A program made the translations under genes and the position numbers. Shown here in pieces: positions 61,747-64,000 of a DNA stretch of 64,000 bases. Source of the DNA: Fremontodendron californicum. Its lineage: Eukaryota; Streptophyta; Magnoliopsida; Malvales; Malvaceae. The notes below the pieces were generated by a model. The model saw only the letters and a program-made list of their open reading frames with translations, was not told the DNA's origin and did no database searches. Location of the stretch: the NCBI GenBank assembly GCA_030761205.1, contig JAULJL010000004.1:37296172-37360171 (forward strand), given 5' to 3'. Within the stretch, counting starts at the first letter, position 1, and each line of letters opens with the position of its first letter.

Positions 61747-63077
61747 ATGGCTGATCATCAGGAAAACCCTTCTTTGATCATCTCCAAGATTGCTATCATT
61801 GGAGCTGGTGTTAGCGGCATCGCAGCTGCTAAACAGCTATCTCACCATAACCCGGTTGTTTTCGAGGCCTCGGATTCAATAGGAGGGGTCTGGAAAACCT
61901 GTGCTTATAATTCTACTAAACTACAATCGGCTCGTAAGGATTACGAGTTTTCGGATTTTCCATGGCCTAATAGAGATGATCCAAGTTTTCCTACTCATGT
62001 TGAGATATTGGATTACTTGGAATCATATGCTAAGCACTTTGATTTGTTGAAGTTTGTCAAGTTCAATTCAAAGGTTATGGAGCTCCGGTTTGTTGGTCAC
62101 CAGGAAACAGTTGAGCTTGCAGCAAATGCTGGGGCGTATGGGAGTCCATTGCCAGGCCAGCCTGTTTGGCAGATTGCTATGCAAACTAACGATTCAGAAA
62201 ACCTTAAGGTTTGCGGCTTTTTTAATCTTTCTATTAACTTTTTTTTTCCTTAAACTAACTTATATCATCAAATTTACACTAAGTTCTTAAAAAAAAAAAA
62301 AGACATTTTAACTAAGATACTTGCCATGAATCCAAGGTTTAGCTCAGTATCTGCAACTATTCACTTATACGTACTCATACTGCGATTTCTTTGTACCCAA
62401 AAAATTAAGGTAATTTCCATTGATTGGAAAGAAAACACCAAGATAATTGGCAATTGCCCTTTGGGATAACCTTCTCATAAATGAAAAATGCCTCTTTGGC
62501 AAGAATACTAGGAAATAAAAAAGGAAGGAGAAGGAGAAAAAAAAATAAAAAAAAAAATCAAGTTTTGACTCTTAACACAATATTCCTCGATCAAAGTCCA
62601 ACATAAATACATAATGGTCTTGATCAGCTTTCATGGTGCGGGAGTTTTGATATAGTCAAGCCCTCTTACAAGATAGCCTGCATTAATTAATCACAAAATT
62701 TAATTATGGATTAATCACTAATCCAACCAAAAGGATTTATTTAGGTATAAGAATAGTAGACGATATGATAATTATATATTATCCAAGATTTTGGACCGTT
62801 CATGCTTATTTATTTTTTCTTGGCCCTTACTTTCAGTGGTATGCCTTTGAATTTGTGGTTGTTTGCATTGGAAAATATGGGGACATACCCAAAATTCCAA
62901 ATTTCCCACACAACAAAGGCCCTGAGATGTTTGAGGGAAAGGTCCTTCATTCCATTGATTACTGCAAGATGGACAAGGATGCTGCTTCTCAACTACTGAA
63001 AGGGAAAAAGGTTGTAGTCGTTGGCTTCAAAAAATCAGCCATTGATTTAGCTGTAGAGTGTGCAGAAGCAAATCAAG
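61747..63077 (+). CDS. Flavin-containing monooxygenase (plant FMO1-like), copy 2, exons 1-2; continues past the window
   Basis: Exon 1 (61747-62208, 154 codons) and exon 2 (62837-63077) have GT-AG borders at the same places as copy 1. Exon 1 carries the FAD-binding IIGAGVSGIAAAKQL; exon 2 carries YAFEFVVVCIGKYGDIPKIP and the NADPH-binding VVVVGFKKSAIDLA. It differs from copy 1 at few residues (for example ARKDYEF against ARKVYEF) and lacks one histidine codon near the start. Intron 2 runs to the window end without the Pack-MULE. By alignment with copy 1, exon 3 should begin roughly 200 bases beyond the edge. No damage is seen in the visible part. Substrate unknown. Confidence 0.9.
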
Positions 63078-64000
63078 GTAATTTATAGTTAAATTAGATG
63101 GTTAATATACAAATTGCAACAAATAAAATTAAAAGTAATTTATAGTTCCAGAGGATCACTAATCAAATGATATATATGAGGATGTGATATAGTATGAAAT
63201 TACTTGTTTTTTTCGTGATAAAAGTTTTTACCTGAATTACATTGTGATTATATGAAGGGTCCGGCTCCCTTAATTTTGTTTAATATAATTTTAACCATTA
63301 TTTATAAATATGATTTTCACAATTAATGAATGAATTTTAAAAATGTGAATAGTAATAATAAAATATATTGAAAAATAATGAATAAAATTTTAGATCGTAA
63401 AAGAAATTAATATACAAAATTTGACCATCTGTTATTTATATATGGAATATCTTTGCATGATGCACGCTTTTATTATTATTGAGAAATGATTTTCTTATAT
63501 TGAAATAAAATTATTTCTAACCCAAGGCTAATACAAGTGCTCTATATCTATTTTTAAGCTTTAAAAAAAAGAAAAGATAAAGTGTCAAATTTCCAGTAGT
63601 GTGATATATGGGCAGTTAGGGGCCATGATTTTCCACGTTAGGAAGGTCGAATTTGCATGGGTTTTGTTTTGGGTTAAAAAAAAGGTTTGAGCAGTCAAGT
63701 GTCAAACACATGAGCAACAAAAGCATCCCACGTAAGGTTGGATTTTGGGCTTTGGACTTTATTGACTAACACGTTTTCAACGATTCTGAATCATAACATT
63801 AGAATTCCAATATGCGATTTTAGACTTTCATCAGTTTGATGATAAGGCGATCGAAGTTGACAAGGAAAAAAAAAAAAGACATGTAAATTCGTCCTAATTG
63901 GCCTATCTTGGAAAATTTGAAGTTCCTTCATTTGCCATATATGCACATCTAAAATAAAATAAAAAATTAATGTATCGGGTCATATCCGGACTCAAATTTT

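Overview
The window is nuclear DNA of a flowering plant, most likely a eudicot. It is AT-rich, its genes are split by GT-AG introns, and it is crowded with LTR retrotransposon pieces, MITE-like inverted-repeat elements, satellites and pseudogenes. The genes and the repeat style fit a woody or cotton-like rosid, but I cannot name the species.

Layout. Positions 1-1077 are one side of a long inverted-repeat element. Positions 1414-8754 (minus) hold a complete 18-exon RRP12-like ribosome-biogenesis gene, from which I assembled an uninterrupted frame of about 1,273 residues. A gene-poor stretch with small transposons follows. Next are two intronless minus-strand genes: a secreted PMEI/invertase-inhibitor family protein (15471-16049) and a single-span membrane protein of unknown function (22999-23565). 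From about 24.2 to 34.3 kb and again from about 53.0 to 59.3 kb lie two copies of one segmental duplication, each broken up by different transposons. Copy A carries a 5-kb long-LTR-like element with an internal minisatellite and a truncated copia element. Copy B carries a tandem LTR-internal-LTR-internal-LTR miniature retrotransposon (TRIM), itself invaded by a MITE.

Between and beyond these copies sit two direct paralogues of a plant flavin-containing monooxygenase (FMO) gene: copy 1 at 39855-49741, and copy 2 from 61747 running off the right edge. Copy 1 has a 6.3-kb Mutator-like Pack-MULE in its second intron and a one-base deletion in exon 4, so it is probably a pseudogene. The Pack-MULE has 50-bp terminal inverted repeats and a 9-bp target duplication. 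Copy 2 preserves the empty insertion site. The Pack-MULE holds an 88-bp higher-order satellite and captured 5' pieces of a CRY2-like cryptochrome gene and of a UAP56-interacting mRNA-export factor gene. A decayed peroxiredoxin Q pseudogene follows FMO copy 1.

The genes do not form a pathway. What is notable is the dated layering of duplications and insertions: paired empty and filled sites allow several elements to be delimited to the base.
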